Assembly: GCF_047495495.1 (NCBI RefSeq)
Contig: NZ_CP179930.1
Span: 620,001-684,000 of the forward strand
DNA: 64,000 nt
Direction: 5' to 3'
Source: Zymobacter sp047495495
Lineage (GTDB): Bacteria; Pseudomonadota; Gammaproteobacteria; Pseudomonadales; Halomonadaceae
In this document: one piece after another, positions 27,555-41,060 of the stretch
Layout: every line of letters begins with the position of its first letter
Numbering within the stretch: position 1 is the stretch's first letter
The notes under the pieces: generated by a model
What the model saw: only the letters and a program-made list of their open reading frames with translations
The model's database searches: none
What the model was told of the DNA's origin: nothing
Made by a program: the position numbers and the translations under genes

Positions 27555-28253
27555 ATGAGTCAGCGCAGAGTGTTGATCGTCGAAGACGATTTTGATGGCG
27601 CCGAGGTATTAGGTGCCTATCTGAAGCGAGATGGTTTTCAGACGCGCCACGTTGCCGATGGGTACCAAGCCTTGGAGCAGCATGCACAGTGGCGCCCCGA
27701 TCTGGTGCTGCTGGATATCATGCTGCCCGGTCTGAGCGGTAATGATGTCATGGCCGCGATCCGCCAGCATTCGACGACGCCCGTCATCATGGTCACGGCG
27801 GTCGGCAGCGAGTCGAACCGCATCAACTCCTTGCTGTACGGGGCCGACGACTATGTGGTCAAGCCCTACAATCCCGGTGAGGTTGTCGCGCGTGTCCACG
27901 CGGTCTTGCGGCGCTGGAGTGGCAGCGCACAGGACCGCCGTCAGTGTTTGCGGCACGGCAATTTGGTGGTCGATGTTGAAGCCGCGCAGGCATCCATTGA
28001 CGTCGACGGGGCCTGTCAGCCGATCGACCTGACGCGTACGGAGTTCAGCATGCTGGCCATGCTGATGGCACGGCCTACACGTATGTTTTCGCGTGCTGAG
28101 CTGCTAGAGCGCTGCTTGCCTGAAAGCGATGCGCTGGAACGCGTGGTTGATGTGCATATCTACAATCTGCGCCGCAAGCTGGAACAGGTGAACGTGCAGG
28201 ATGTCCTGCTGACTGTGCGCGGGCTGGGTTATCGTTTCAGCAACGTCTCGTGA
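27555..28253 (+). CDS. BaeR-like OmpR-family response regulator
   Basis: A 232-residue two-domain regulator. The receiver starts MSQRRVLIVEDDFDGAEVLGAYLKRDGF, with the phosphorylated aspartate in PDLVLLDIMLPGLSG and the lysine in DDYVVKPYNPGEVVARV. The winged-helix OmpR domain contains IDLTRTEFSMLAMLMARP and VVDVHIYNLRRKLE. The kinase gene follows after 13 bases. It probably controls this efflux operon, as BaeR does for mdtABC (inference). Confidence 0.9.
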   Translation: MSQRRVLIVEDDFDGAEVLGAYLKRDGFQTRHVADGYQALEQHAQWRPDLVLLDIMLPGLSGNDVMAAIRQHSTTPVIMVTAVGSESNRINSLLYGADDYVVKPYNPGEVVARVHAVLRRWSGSAQDRRQCLRHGNLVVDVEAAQASIDVDGACQPIDLTRTEFSMLAMLMARPTRMFSRAELLERCLPESDALERVVDVHIYNLRRKLEQVNVQDVLLTVRGLGYRFSNVS

Positions 28254-28266
28254 GAGTGCGCGCCCC

Positions 28267-29454
28267 ATGATCGGATTCCTTCGTAAACGCAGAGTGCGTC
28301 CCGGTGCGCCGCTCTGGCGCTGGATCGGCGTGCGCATGATCGCGCTGGCGATGTCGGCCATCCTGTTCGTCTGTGGTGGAATGTGGCTGCGGTTTGCTTG
28401 GTGGGAAGGGCACCTGCGGGCCAAGATTCCTGCGCCCGTGCGTCAAGAGCTGGATATGCTTGAAGCGCAGCCTCGAGGAGACCGCCAGCGTCTGCTGCAG
28501 ATCTACGGGGAATACATGTACGGGGAATACTTCACCAACGAGTCTGAAAACAAGGATCTGCTGTTCTTCGGCGGCTTCATCGTGCTGTCGATTCCGCTGA
28601 TCCTTGTTGGTGGGGCATGGATGTCACTGCGCCTGTCGCGCCAGCTCAGTGCTGTGGCCATTTCGGCCGATCAGATCGCCCAAGGCGATTTCACTTCCCG
28701 TGCTGCACTGGCCCAGCACTCGCCCGAGGCGCTGCGCAGCTTAACGGACGACTTCAACCGTATGGCCGAACGTCTAGAGCGGCGCGAGCGCGAGCTGCAA
28801 GCCTCCAGTGCGGCTACAGCGCATGAGCTGCGAACTCCGCTGACGGCCGCCAAGGGACGTCTGCAGGGTATGCTGGACGGTGTCTTCGAGCCTACTACAC
28901 AGAATTTCCAGCTGATCATGCGTCAGTTGGACCAGCTGAACCACCTCATCAATGACCTGTATCTGCTCTCGCTGATCTCGGCGGAACAGCTGGCACTGTC
29001 ACCGAGCGATTTTGCCGTGCGGTCGCTGTTGGAAGAGCGCATGGCCTGGGCGGCTCCGCGACTGCGAGAGCTGGGCATGCAGGCTCAGGTCGAGGCGGAT
29101 GATGCGTTACAGCTGCGAGCGGATCGGGATCGACTCGGCCAAGTAGTGTCTATCCTGCTCGACAATGCCATGCGCTACGCGGCCTCGGGGGGCTGGGTCA
29201 TACTTCAGGCACGGTTGCAGGAGGGTGGTGTGCTTATTGCCGTCGATGATGGCGGTCCCGGTTTTGCTCCCGAGCATCTGGCGCGTGCATGCGACCGGTT
29301 CTGGCGAGCGGAAAGTTCGCGTTCGCGGCATGCGGGAGGCAGTGGGCTGGGGCTGGCCGTAGCGGCCGCGATTGTGCAGGCCCACGGGGGGCATCTGACC
29401 GTCCATAACCGTGATGGTGGTGGTGCTTCTCTTCGTATCGTCCTGCCCCGTTAA
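28267..29454 (+). CDS. BaeS-like sensor histidine kinase
   Basis: A 395-residue membrane kinase with two spans (about 18-42 and 98-120) that flank a short periplasmic domain of about 55 residues. A HAMP linker follows, then the H-box ATAHELRTPLTAAKG, the N-box LLDNAMRYAA and ATP-lid motifs VDDGGPGFAPEHL and GGSGLGLAVAAAI. The small sensor domain suggests detection of envelope stress or small molecules at the membrane rather than a large ligand. It is co-transcribed with the regulator. Confidence 0.9.
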   Translation: MIGFLRKRRVRPGAPLWRWIGVRMIALAMSAILFVCGGMWLRFAWWEGHLRAKIPAPVRQELDMLEAQPRGDRQRLLQIYGEYMYGEYFTNESENKDLLFFGGFIVLSIPLILVGGAWMSLRLSRQLSAVAISADQIAQGDFTSRAALAQHSPEALRSLTDDFNRMAERLERRERELQASSAATAHELRTPLTAAKGRLQGMLDGVFEPTTQNFQLIMRQLDQLNHLINDLYLLSLISAEQLALSPSDFAVRSLLEERMAWAAPRLRELGMQAQVEADDALQLRADRDRLGQVVSILLDNAMRYAASGGWVILQARLQEGGVLIAVDDGGPGFAPEHLARACDRFWRAESSRSRHAGGSGLGLAVAAAIVQAHGGHLTVHNRDGGGASLRIVLPR

Positions 29455-29560
29455 GAGAATCCGTCTTTTCTTCATCGAATATTGATCCTTTCTTAGGCCC
29501 CCCTTGCCAAGACGTTGGTGTACTGCTTCTCCTCTACATTCCTTGCGAGGAGCAGTACGA

Positions 29561-30394
29561 ATGACTACACGCCGCTTCAAGGCCCCTCTGCGTGCCGTGC
29601 TGTCCGTCATGGGACTGGCATGTGCATGCGTTTCTCACGCCAGTCAGACCCAAGAAAACGTGCCCGAGACATCGCGCAGCCTGTGGGGAGATAAGACCAC
29701 CGTTGCCGTTGGCTTAGGCACTATCGTTAGCCCTCGCTATATGGGCTCTCAGCAGACGCATGCGCTGCTGCTGCCAACCCTCAGTCTTTCTCGCGGTATC
29801 TTTTTCGCTGATTCGACGCGTGGTATCGGTGCCGAATACATGAATGACAGCGGTTTCTATATCAGCAGCGCTTTGGCCTATGACCCTGGTCGCAAAGATC
29901 ATGACAGCTCATGGCGAGCCGGTTCAGATCGTCTGCGCGGCATGGGCGATGTGACGGGTGCCACTACCGCCGATTTGTTGCTCTCTCAGGCCATCACTCC
30001 ATGGCTGGCTGTCAGCGGCGAAGCCGAATTCCGTGTGGCAGGTTATCAGCGCGGTAACCGCTATCGGTTTGGGTTAGAAAGCACGCTGTTCAACAGTTCG
30101 ACCGATACGGTGACACTTGGTGTCAACGCCCACATGGGGGATGGCCGCTATAACCGCACCTATTTCGGGGTAAGCGAGCAGCAGGAACGTACCTCGCGCT
30201 TCGAGCGCTTCGATGCTAAGTCCGGCATCTACGCTTACTCCACCTCTTTGGACTGGCAGCACAGCTTTAACGCCCACTGGACCCTGCTGATGGGGGCCAA
30301 TCTGATGGCATTCAGCGATCGCGCTCGTCACAGCCCTATCGTGGAAAGCGGCACCGGCGCTGCCGGGTTCGCCATGCTGGATTACACGTTCTAA
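29561..30394 (+). CDS. MipA/OmpV-family outer-membrane protein
   Basis: A 277-residue protein with an N-terminal signal peptide (LRAVLSVMGLACACVSHAS). The mature part has the OmpV/MipA start TTVAVGLGTIVSPRYMGSQQTHALLLPTLSLSRGIFFADSTRGIGAEY and alternating beta-strand patterns that end in an aromatic residue (AMLDYTF), typical of outer-membrane barrels. GCGAGGAGCAGTACGA supports the start at 29561. MipA/OmpV genes often lie beside two-component systems. A link to murein or antibiotic response here is inference. Confidence 0.85.
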   Translation: MTTRRFKAPLRAVLSVMGLACACVSHASQTQENVPETSRSLWGDKTTVAVGLGTIVSPRYMGSQQTHALLLPTLSLSRGIFFADSTRGIGAEYMNDSGFYISSALAYDPGRKDHDSSWRAGSDRLRGMGDVTGATTADLLLSQAITPWLAVSGEAEFRVAGYQRGNRYRFGLESTLFNSSTDTVTLGVNAHMGDGRYNRTYFGVSEQQERTSRFERFDAKSGIYAYSTSLDWQHSFNAHWTLLMGANLMAFSDRARHSPIVESGTGAAGFAMLDYTF

Positions 30395-30397
30395 GAC

Positions 30398-31579
30398 ATG
30401 CGGTGGCTAACGATGATCTCCTATGGGAAATGTGGACGGCATGCGTGGTGGGCAATGGCGCTGGTGATAGTGCTTGGTGCACAGGAGAAGGTGTGGGCGG
30501 AAGAGCAGCCTGTATCGCCTTCTGCCCAGCGCGTAGAAACTCAGCATGCACAGGCGCGCACGATGGCTCGGCGGGTGACAGCTTCTGGGCGCTGGGTGGC
30601 GCGAGAAGAGGTCACGGTGATGGCACCGCTGGACAGCGTGCGTGTACGTGAAGTGCTGGCCGATGTCGGTATGCGAGTGCAGCAAGGGCAGGTGCTTGCA
30701 CGCCTCGAACGTAATGCCTTGTCCGCGCAGCTTGAACAGTCCCAGCAGGGCATACAGCGTAGTCGTGCTGAACGGGTGCATGCTCAGTCGCATATGAAGG
30801 AAACGGCATCGGCACTTGACCGCGCTCGTCGCTTGCAGCCTGACGGAGCGATCAGCACACAGGAACTGGAAGCGGCCACTGCTGCCTACGCCAGTGCTCA
30901 GGCAGAATATGAGCAGGCACAGGCCGCGGTGAAGCAGATGCGCGCCCAAACGGAAGCGGCCCGTATCCAGCTAGCGCATGCCGAAGTACGAGCTCCTGTT
31001 GCGGGGCTGATCGTCCAGCGGCAGGTACAGACCGGTGCACTGGTCAATGCGCAGACCCCTTTGTTTACCCTGGTGCGTGACGGTGAGCTTGAGTTCAGTG
31101 CGCAGGTGCCGGCCTCCGTGCTGTCGGACATTTCTGTCGGAATGCCCGCTCAGCTGACCCTGTCATCACGTCACCTGCCTGGGCAGGTCAGACAGGTCGC
31201 GGCGGCTGTGGATAGCGATACCGGGTATGGCGATGTACGCATCACGGCAACTGATGGTGCGCTGTCACGTCTGCGGGCGGGTACGACAGGCAGCGTTCAA
31301 CTGTCATTGGATGAGCACCAAGCACTGGCGCTGGATGCGCGTGCACTGCGTTACGGCAATGACGGTCGCTCTACCTATGTATTCGTTGTTGGTGCGGATC
31401 AGCGCGTCAAGCGCGTGGATGTGAGCACAGGTGGGCGCGATGGCGAATGGGTTGAAATCAGTCACGGCGTGACGCCTCAGGATACGGTCGTGTTGGCCGG
31501 TGCCGCTTTGTTGTCGGAAGGGGAAAGGGTCGAAGGCGTGCCCCTTGCCACTCATACCACCACGAGCGTGCAGCCATGA
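30398..31579 (+). CDS. RND efflux periplasmic adaptor (membrane fusion protein)
   Basis: A 393-residue HlyD/AcrA-type adaptor with an N-terminal signal segment (AWWAMALVIVLGAQEKVWAEE). The lipoyl half GRWVAREEVTVMAPLDSVRVREVLADVGMRVQQGQVLARL is followed by an alpha-hairpin (about 110-190), the second lipoyl half VRAPVAGLIVQRQVQTGALVNAQTPLFTLV and beta-barrel and membrane-proximal domains. No lipobox is seen. It starts 4 bases after the mipA stop and overlaps the pump gene by 4 bases. Confidence 0.92.
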   Translation: MRWLTMISYGKCGRHAWWAMALVIVLGAQEKVWAEEQPVSPSAQRVETQHAQARTMARRVTASGRWVAREEVTVMAPLDSVRVREVLADVGMRVQQGQVLARLERNALSAQLEQSQQGIQRSRAERVHAQSHMKETASALDRARRLQPDGAISTQELEAATAAYASAQAEYEQAQAAVKQMRAQTEAARIQLAHAEVRAPVAGLIVQRQVQTGALVNAQTPLFTLVRDGELEFSAQVPASVLSDISVGMPAQLTLSSRHLPGQVRQVAAAVDSDTGYGDVRITATDGALSRLRAGTTGSVQLSLDEHQALALDARALRYGNDGRSTYVFVVGADQRVKRVDVSTGGRDGEWVEISHGVTPQDTVVLAGAALLSEGERVEGVPLATHTTTSVQP

Positions 31580-34500
31580 AACAAGGACTATCTTCTTGGG
31601 CGATTCGTCACCCGATCCCTACCGTCGTGTTGTTCTGCGTACTGACGCTGGCCGGTGTTATGGCTTTCCTGCGCTTGCCCGTGAATGCCAACCCGCCGGT
31701 TGCCTTTCCGCTGGTCAGCGTTGCCGTCGTACAGCCCGGTGCCGCACCTTCTGAAATTGAATCGGAGATAACCCGTCGCGTCGAAAATGCGTTGACTGGG
31801 CTGTCTGGTGTGCGTCATATCGAGTCGACCGCCAAGGCCTCTGAAAGTGACACCACCGTTGAATTTCAGTTGGGAACAGACCCCGATCGTGCGGTCAGTG
31901 ATGTGCGTGCCGCTATCGGAGAGATCCGCGGTGAACTGCCTCAGAACATACCCGAGCCGGTCATTCAGCGCGTGGATGTCGAAGGCGGGGCCATGCTGCA
32001 GTACGTACTAGACGCTCCGGGGCAATCTTCTGCCGCGCTATCATGGTATGTGGATGATACCGTTCGCCGAGAGCTTTTAGCCGTACCGGGTGTCCAGCGC
32101 GTCACTCGCTTTGGCGGCGCCACGCAGGAACTGCGTATCGAACCGGACCCCGCTGTGCTGGCGCAGTATGGCATGAGCATCGAAACGCTGAATGCTCAGC
32201 TGCGTGATACTTATGTCAACGTGCCTGGCGGTCATCTGGAAACGTCTGTCCAACGCCACACGATTCGCGTACAGGGGCGGCAGGCGCGGCCCGATACGCT
32301 AGGAACCTTACCTATTGCGATGCCTGGTGGGCGCTGGTTGCCGTTGGGCGAACTGGCGCACATCCGAGAGACCGTTACCGAACCCTCTGGTTTTGCTCAG
32401 TTCAACGGCGAGCCTGCGGTAGGGTTCTCCATCTGGCGAGGAAAAGGCTACAGCGATACCCAAGTCGCCGAGCGTGTCGCCGAACGACTGCAAGCGCTGC
32501 AGGCTCAGCAGCCGGGCATTGCCATGCATGAAGTGACCTCGACGGTGGCCTATACCAGCGCCAGCTACAGCACTGCCATGCATACGCTTGTAGAAGGGGC
32601 CGTCCTGACGATCTTGGTGGTCTTCTTGTTCCTGCGTGACTGGCGTGCAACGGCGATAGCTGCCATTGCCTTGCCGCTGTCGATTCTGCCGGTGTTTCTT
32701 GCCATGCTGTGGCTGAACTTCACGCTCAACAGCATCACGATGCTGGCACTGACGCTGGTCATCGGCATTCTTGTCGACGACGCCATCGTCGAGATCGAAA
32801 ACATAGATCGCCATATCCACATGGGAGAACGGCCCTACCGCGCAGCGTTGCATGCCGCGGATGGCATCTCACTGGCCGTACTGGCCACGACACTGACGAT
32901 CGTGGCGGTCTTCGCACCGGTAGGGTTCGTGCCCGGTGTCATCGGCCAGTATTTCCGCCAGTTTGGCTTAACCTCGGCCATAGCGGTGCTGTGCTCGCTG
33001 CTGGTGGCACGTTTTCTGACGCCGTTACTGGCCGCTTACTTCATGCGTGCGGTGCCTGCGTCCACGGTATCCGCGCATGAGGATGAATCACCGAAAAGCG
33101 GGCTGATGCGGCGCTATGTCAGCATGCTGGATCTCGCCTTACGGCACCCGTGGAAAACGCTGGCCGCTGCCACGGCACTCTTTGTAGTGTCGATATGGGT
33201 AGGGGGTACTTTGCCAAGCGGCTTCCTTCCAGCTAATGACGCGAGCCTGTCCCAGCTGCGCGTCACGCTATCGCCCGGCAGCTCCGGTGCACAGGCTCAG
33301 CAGCTGACGCAGCGCATCACCGATATCCTTCGTGCGCATCCGGCAGTCAAGCATGTGCTGGCCATTGCCGAATCACCTGATGAAGCCAGCTTCAGCATCA
33401 CACTGTTGCCGCGTGATGAGCGCCAGCTTTCGCGCAAAGCGTTTGAGTACGATATCCGCAGCCGACTGGCCGCTGTACCGGATACGCGTTTCCAGTTCCT
33501 AGTGGAAGGCAATAGCGAAGTTTCAATCATGCTGGTAGGGCGCGATGCAGCGGCATTGGAAGCCGCAGCCCGCCGCGTGGCCAATGACATGCGCCGGCTA
33601 CCACAGCTGGCGAACGTGCAGATCAGTCTGGCGCCTGTACGACCGGAACTGCAGGTACGCCCCCGCCCCGACGATGCTGCACGTCTAGGGGTCAGTACCA
33701 CCGCTATTGGTGACGTGCTGCGTACGGCAACGGCGGGTGAGCAGGATGCTCAGTCAGCGCACTACAATATGCAGGAGCGTCAGATACCGCTGCGTGTCCG
33801 CTTGTCCGAACGCGATCGCTCCGATCTGGATGTGCTGGGCAGTCTGCGTATTTCAAGCCTGACGCATGAGAAGGGCGTACCGCTGTCCGCCGTTGCTGAT
33901 ATCCAGTACGGTGAAGGCCAGGCACGTATCGATCGCCATGACCGCCAGCGTCGCATCAGTATCGAAGCCAATTTGCAGTCAGCATCACTGGGCGAAGCTC
34001 TGGATGCTGCACAGGCGTTGCCGACATTGCAGCACCTGCCCGAAGGTGTGCAGCAAGTGACGTACGGCGATGCTGAGTATATGGATGAAATGTTCGAAAA
34101 CTTCTCGCTGACGATGGTGGCCAGCATTCTGACCATGTACGCGATTCTGGTGCTGCTGTTTCGCAGTTTCCTGCAGCCGCTCACGATCCTCTTCACGCTA
34201 CCGCTGTCCTTGGTTGGCGCCATTGTGGCTCTGTGGCTCATTGGGGCCGCATTGGATCTACCGGCCATCATCGGTCTGCTGATGCTGATGGGGATCGTGA
34301 CCAAGAATGCGATTCTGCTGGTCGATTTCACGATAGAAGGGCTTCGTGATGGGCGTTCGCTGCACGATGCGCTTAAGCATGCCGGTATGATGCGTGCTCG
34401 CCCTATTGTGATGACGACAGTGGCGATGGTGGCAGGGATGGTGCCCGCAGCGTTGGGATTTGGCGCTGATTCAGGCTTCAGAATCCCGATGGCAACGGCT

Positions 34501-34656
34501 GTCATTGGCGGTTTGGTCACCTCCACGCTGCTGAGTCTGGTCTGTGTGCCGGTCGTCTTTGCGCGCATGGAAGCCATACGTGTGTGGCTCGGCCCGCGTC
34601 TGGCTCGACTGACGACGGTAGAACCCGACGACCTAGTAGAAGAAGGGAGCAAATAG
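31576..34656 (+). CDS. RND efflux pump, inner-membrane permease (AcrB/MexF-like)
   Basis: A 1026-residue proton-driven RND transporter with the internal duplication of the family. TM4 has the proton-relay pair in VIGILVDDAIVEIENI, and the second half has GIVTKNAILLVDFTIEGLRDG and RPIVMTTVAMVAGMVPAALGFGADSGFRIPMATAVIGGL. The large periplasmic loops contain YVDDTVRRELLAVPGVQRVTRFGGATQELRIEPD. With the adaptor and the divergent outer-membrane factor it should form a tripartite exporter. The TXAQ-type N-terminus (IRHPIPTVVLFCVLTLAGV) fits the non-AcrB, CzcA/MexF-like branch. Confidence 0.94.
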   Translation: MKQGLSSWAIRHPIPTVVLFCVLTLAGVMAFLRLPVNANPPVAFPLVSVAVVQPGAAPSEIESEITRRVENALTGLSGVRHIESTAKASESDTTVEFQLGTDPDRAVSDVRAAIGEIRGELPQNIPEPVIQRVDVEGGAMLQYVLDAPGQSSAALSWYVDDTVRRELLAVPGVQRVTRFGGATQELRIEPDPAVLAQYGMSIETLNAQLRDTYVNVPGGHLETSVQRHTIRVQGRQARPDTLGTLPIAMPGGRWLPLGELAHIRETVTEPSGFAQFNGEPAVGFSIWRGKGYSDTQVAERVAERLQALQAQQPGIAMHEVTSTVAYTSASYSTAMHTLVEGAVLTILVVFLFLRDWRATAIAAIALPLSILPVFLAMLWLNFTLNSITMLALTLVIGILVDDAIVEIENIDRHIHMGERPYRAALHAADGISLAVLATTLTIVAVFAPVGFVPGVIGQYFRQFGLTSAIAVLCSLLVARFLTPLLAAYFMRAVPASTVSAHEDESPKSGLMRRYVSMLDLALRHPWKTLAAATALFVVSIWVGGTLPSGFLPANDASLSQLRVTLSPGSSGAQAQQLTQRITDILRAHPAVKHVLAIAESPDEASFSITLLPRDERQLSRKAFEYDIRSRLAAVPDTRFQFLVEGNSEVSIMLVGRDAAALEAAARRVANDMRRLPQLANVQISLAPVRPELQVRPRPDDAARLGVSTTAIGDVLRTATAGEQDAQSAHYNMQERQIPLRVRLSERDRSDLDVLGSLRISSLTHEKGVPLSAVADIQYGEGQARIDRHDRQRRISIEANLQSASLGEALDAAQALPTLQHLPEGVQQVTYGDAEYMDEMFENFSLTMVASILTMYAILVLLFRSFLQPLTILFTLPLSLVGAIVALWLIGAALDLPAIIGLLMLMGIVTKNAILLVDFTIEGLRDGRSLHDALKHAGMMRARPIVMTTVAMVAGMVPAALGFGADSGFRIPMATAVIGGLVTSTLLSLVCVPVVFARMEAIRVWLGPRLARLTTVEPDDLVEEGSK

Positions 34657-34702
34657 CGCTAGTGCGATGGCAATGCCCCATTGCCTGATAAACCGTTAAC
34701 TT

Positions 34703-34734
34703 ATGGCGCCTTTTCTTCATTGGGCGCCATTTCC
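34703..34734 (+). terminator. Terminator of the RND operon
   Basis: An 8-bp stem ATGGCGCC/GGCGCCAT with a 12-nt loop, followed by TTCCTTTTC, 46 bases after the pump stop codon. Confidence 0.7.
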
Positions 34735-34783
34735 TTTTCTGGACGTGCTGCATGACGCATCTTGCGATAGGGTGAAAAAGCCC

Positions 34784-34812
34784 TTGCCAACCCGGGGTGA
34801 TCTCTGTAAGGT
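34784..34812 (+). promoter_or_regulatory. rrn operon upstream promoter (P1 candidate)
   Basis: TTGCCA (34784-34789) and TAAGGT (34807-34812) have a 17-base spacer. The -10 is followed by ACGCCCTCGC, a GC-rich discriminator of the type found at stringently controlled rRNA P1 promoters. Confidence 0.55.
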
Positions 34813-34940
34813 ACGCCCTCGCTGCCAGGGCAAACGCCGGGTGGCACGGAAGCTAACCTCTTGTAGGTCTTCGCTTTTTCTTGAAGGTGTTTCAGTTGAG
34901 ATGGTTGTGTGATCTCCTGAAACGATCGCTAAATCGGCGG

Positions 34941-34968
34941 TTGACAAATTCTTCAGAAAATGTAGAAT
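34941..34968 (+). promoter_or_regulatory. rrn operon proximal promoter (P2 candidate)
   Basis: TTGACA (34941-34946) and TAGAAT (34963-34968) have a 16-base spacer, about 190 bases before the mature 16S end. Confidence 0.75.
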
Positions 34969-35008
34969 GTGCTTCCACTTGCTGAGCAGCAAACGTCGCT
35001 CGCAAGAC

Positions 35009-35020
35009 GCTCTTTAACAA
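35009..35020 (+). promoter_or_regulatory. rRNA antitermination boxA (leader)
   Basis: GCTCTTTAACAA matches the boxA consensus bound by NusB-NusE. It precedes 16S by about 137 bases. Confidence 0.85.
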
Positions 35021-35156
35021 GATGATCAGGCAATTTGTGTGGGTGCTTGAGGTTTTCGAAGTGAATCATCATTTCGAGCATCAAGTAACTCATCGATTCA
35101 ATGAGTTGTTTCGATACTCGAGCCGGATTGGTCACCTAATGACCAATGAAAGATTT

Positions 35157-36696
<1,540 letters not shown>

Positions 36697-36804
36697 AACG
36701 TAAAATGATCACCTCGTGATCTCAAGTGTCCACAACAAATTGCCTGATCGTAGTAGAGCGAAGTACTGCAGGGGATATTCCCTGGCCGTGCGCAAGCAGT
36801 TGCC

Positions 36805-36881
<77 letters not shown>

Positions 36882-36890
36882 TTATTATAT

Positions 36891-36966
36891 GGGGCCATAG
36901 CTCAGCTGGGAGAGCGCCTGCCTTGCACGCAGGAGGTCAGGAGTTCGATCCTCCTTGGCTCCACCA
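36891..36966 (+). tRNA. tRNA-Ala (TGC)
   Basis: A 76-base tRNA with anticodon TGC (TTGCACG), acceptor GGGGCCA and encoded CCA. The Ile-Ala spacer pair is the usual arrangement. Confidence 0.98.
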
Positions 36967-37133
36967 TCTGACTGTCTTGATGGCCGGTTCTCCAGTACTT
37001 AGTTTAGTGATCTAGCTTCTAGTCACGAACCAATCTTCATCGCGTTATGATTGATTATTAGATGTCTTAATAGTCAACGATACAGCGTGTGATGAATGTT
37101 GTTTCCTGACTGCAAGCTTCTTGCTCGCAGTAT

Positions 37134-37146
37134 TGCTCTTTAACAA
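37134..37146 (+). promoter_or_regulatory. boxA in the 16S-23S spacer
   Basis: TGCTCTTTAACAA repeats the leader boxA about 165 bases before 23S, as expected for the second antitermination site. Confidence 0.85.
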
Positions 37147-37310
37147 TGTAAATCATGCTGATGCCAAGTCCAATGGAACGCGATCAGATTTTACTTCCTC
37201 GGAAGCATTATCCGATAGGCCGTGACATTGGCAAATGAGATACGTCTCAAGCGTATCCGGCGAAAATTGTTTTCGTTTGAATCGTGATCTATGACTCTTT
37301 CGGGTTATAT

Positions 37311-40210
<2,900 letters not shown>

Positions 40211-40332
40211 ATAACCCCAAAGGGTTATAGACACGATCCGAAAATAACGGATACGCGACGAGACGATCTCGGCCCAGCATGATTTACAGATTTAGGTAGC
40301 GGTGCCTTAGGCATCGAGACCGAACCGAATAC

Positions 40333-40449
40333 GCTTGACGACCATAGCGAGCGGGTACCACCTGATCCCATGCCGAACTCAGAAGTGAAACCGCTCAGCG
40401 CCGATGGTAGTGTGGGGCTTCCCCATGTGAGAGTAGGTCATCGTCAAGC
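40333..40449 (+). rRNA. rrf: 5S ribosomal RNA
   Basis: About 117 bases. The terminal helix pairs GCTTGACGACC with the 3' end TCGTCAAGC. Internal CACCTGATCCCATGCCGAACTCAGAAGTGAAA is typical of gammaproteobacterial 5S. Confidence 0.96.
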
Positions 40450-40460
40450 ATCTCTACTGA

Positions 40461-40493
40461 ATACCCCCGGCCAGCAATGGTCGGGGGTATTTG
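40461..40493 (+). terminator. rrn operon terminator
   Basis: A 9-bp GC-rich stem (ATACCCCCG and CGGGGGTAT) is followed by TTTGCTTT, just after 5S. Confidence 0.85.
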
Positions 40494-40740
40494 CTTTGAG
40501 GGGTAGGGTAGGCAAGCGCAGGCCGAAGGCAAATAACGGCCGTGCCAGCCCCTAGATCCTGAGCCGTCACTCAACAGCGGCAGATGAGCAAAGAGAAAAA
40601 AAGAAGAAGGGCAGCGTAACCGCGAAGCTCCTGCCACCAAGACGACAGATGCGTCAGTAGTACATTGTTCTTCCCCCCCCCCCCCAGCGCTGTCTGCCGA
40701 TCGCCCATCTATCAATACAGTCAAACACTAGATGCCGTTA
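40494..40740. other. Non-coding segment after rrn with a C13 tract
   Basis: I see no gene. The notable features are a purine-rich stretch (AGAGAAAAAAAGAAGAAGGG near 40590) and a run of 13 C at 40673-40685. Confidence 0.5.
40673..40685. repeat. Homopolymer tract C13
   Basis: Thirteen consecutive C. It lies in non-coding DNA about 62 bases beyond the malic-enzyme-remnant terminator. Such tracts are prone to slippage and also to sequencing error. Confidence 0.8.
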
Positions 40741-40746
40741 TAAAAA

Positions 40747-40786
40747 CACCCCCGATGATGGCCTGAGCCGCAGATCATCGGGGTGT
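40747..40786 (-). terminator. Intact terminator of the malic enzyme remnant
   Basis: A 13-bp stem (CACCCCCGATGAT and ATCATCGGGGTG, one bulge or mismatch) is followed on the minus strand by TTTTTAT. It lies 33 bases after the stop of the truncated minus-strand gene, where a native terminator would be. Confidence 0.8.
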
Positions 40787-40819
40787 TGTGTTATCGACGA
40801 GGCGTCAATGCTCTAGCGT

Positions 40820-40975
40820 CTAGCAGTAGCGAGCGTACTCTGGCGTCCAGAAGTGCGTCTCACTGCGTTCCTTCAGGTGAGCGCTATCACGGCCTTCCGT
40901 TACGCCATCTTCAACGGCTTGCTGAGCGACCGCCTCGGCGATGCGCAGGCTGACCTCTTTTATCTCCTTCAAAGA
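40820..40975 (-). pseudogene. 3' remnant of an NAD-dependent malic enzyme gene
   Basis: Translating the minus strand gives about 51 residues with no start: SLKEIKEVSLRIAEAVAQQ, then AVEDGVTEGRD and finally HFWTPEYARYC followed by a stop. This matches the C-terminal end of bacterial NAD-malic enzyme (MaeA/SfcA type), where a VS-IA--VA helix is followed by an FW--EYR-like end. A stop lies in frame just upstream (about 40985), and the rest of the enzyme (about 500 residues) is absent. The native terminator persists. I am confident of the remnant and fairly confident of the family. Confidence 0.7.
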
Positions 40976-41060
40976 ACCACGCTACTGCTGTACGGTCTTT
41001 TTTTGATGGATCCGACTTGGAACGCCTTAACACCTAATCGTATTCTCTCCTCTCTCTTTA

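Noticed and set aside
34784..34812. Treating the upstream TTGCCA/TAAGGT box as the only rrn promoter
   Set aside because: A better consensus promoter lies at 34941-34968. Dual promoters are usual for rrn operons, so both are listed.
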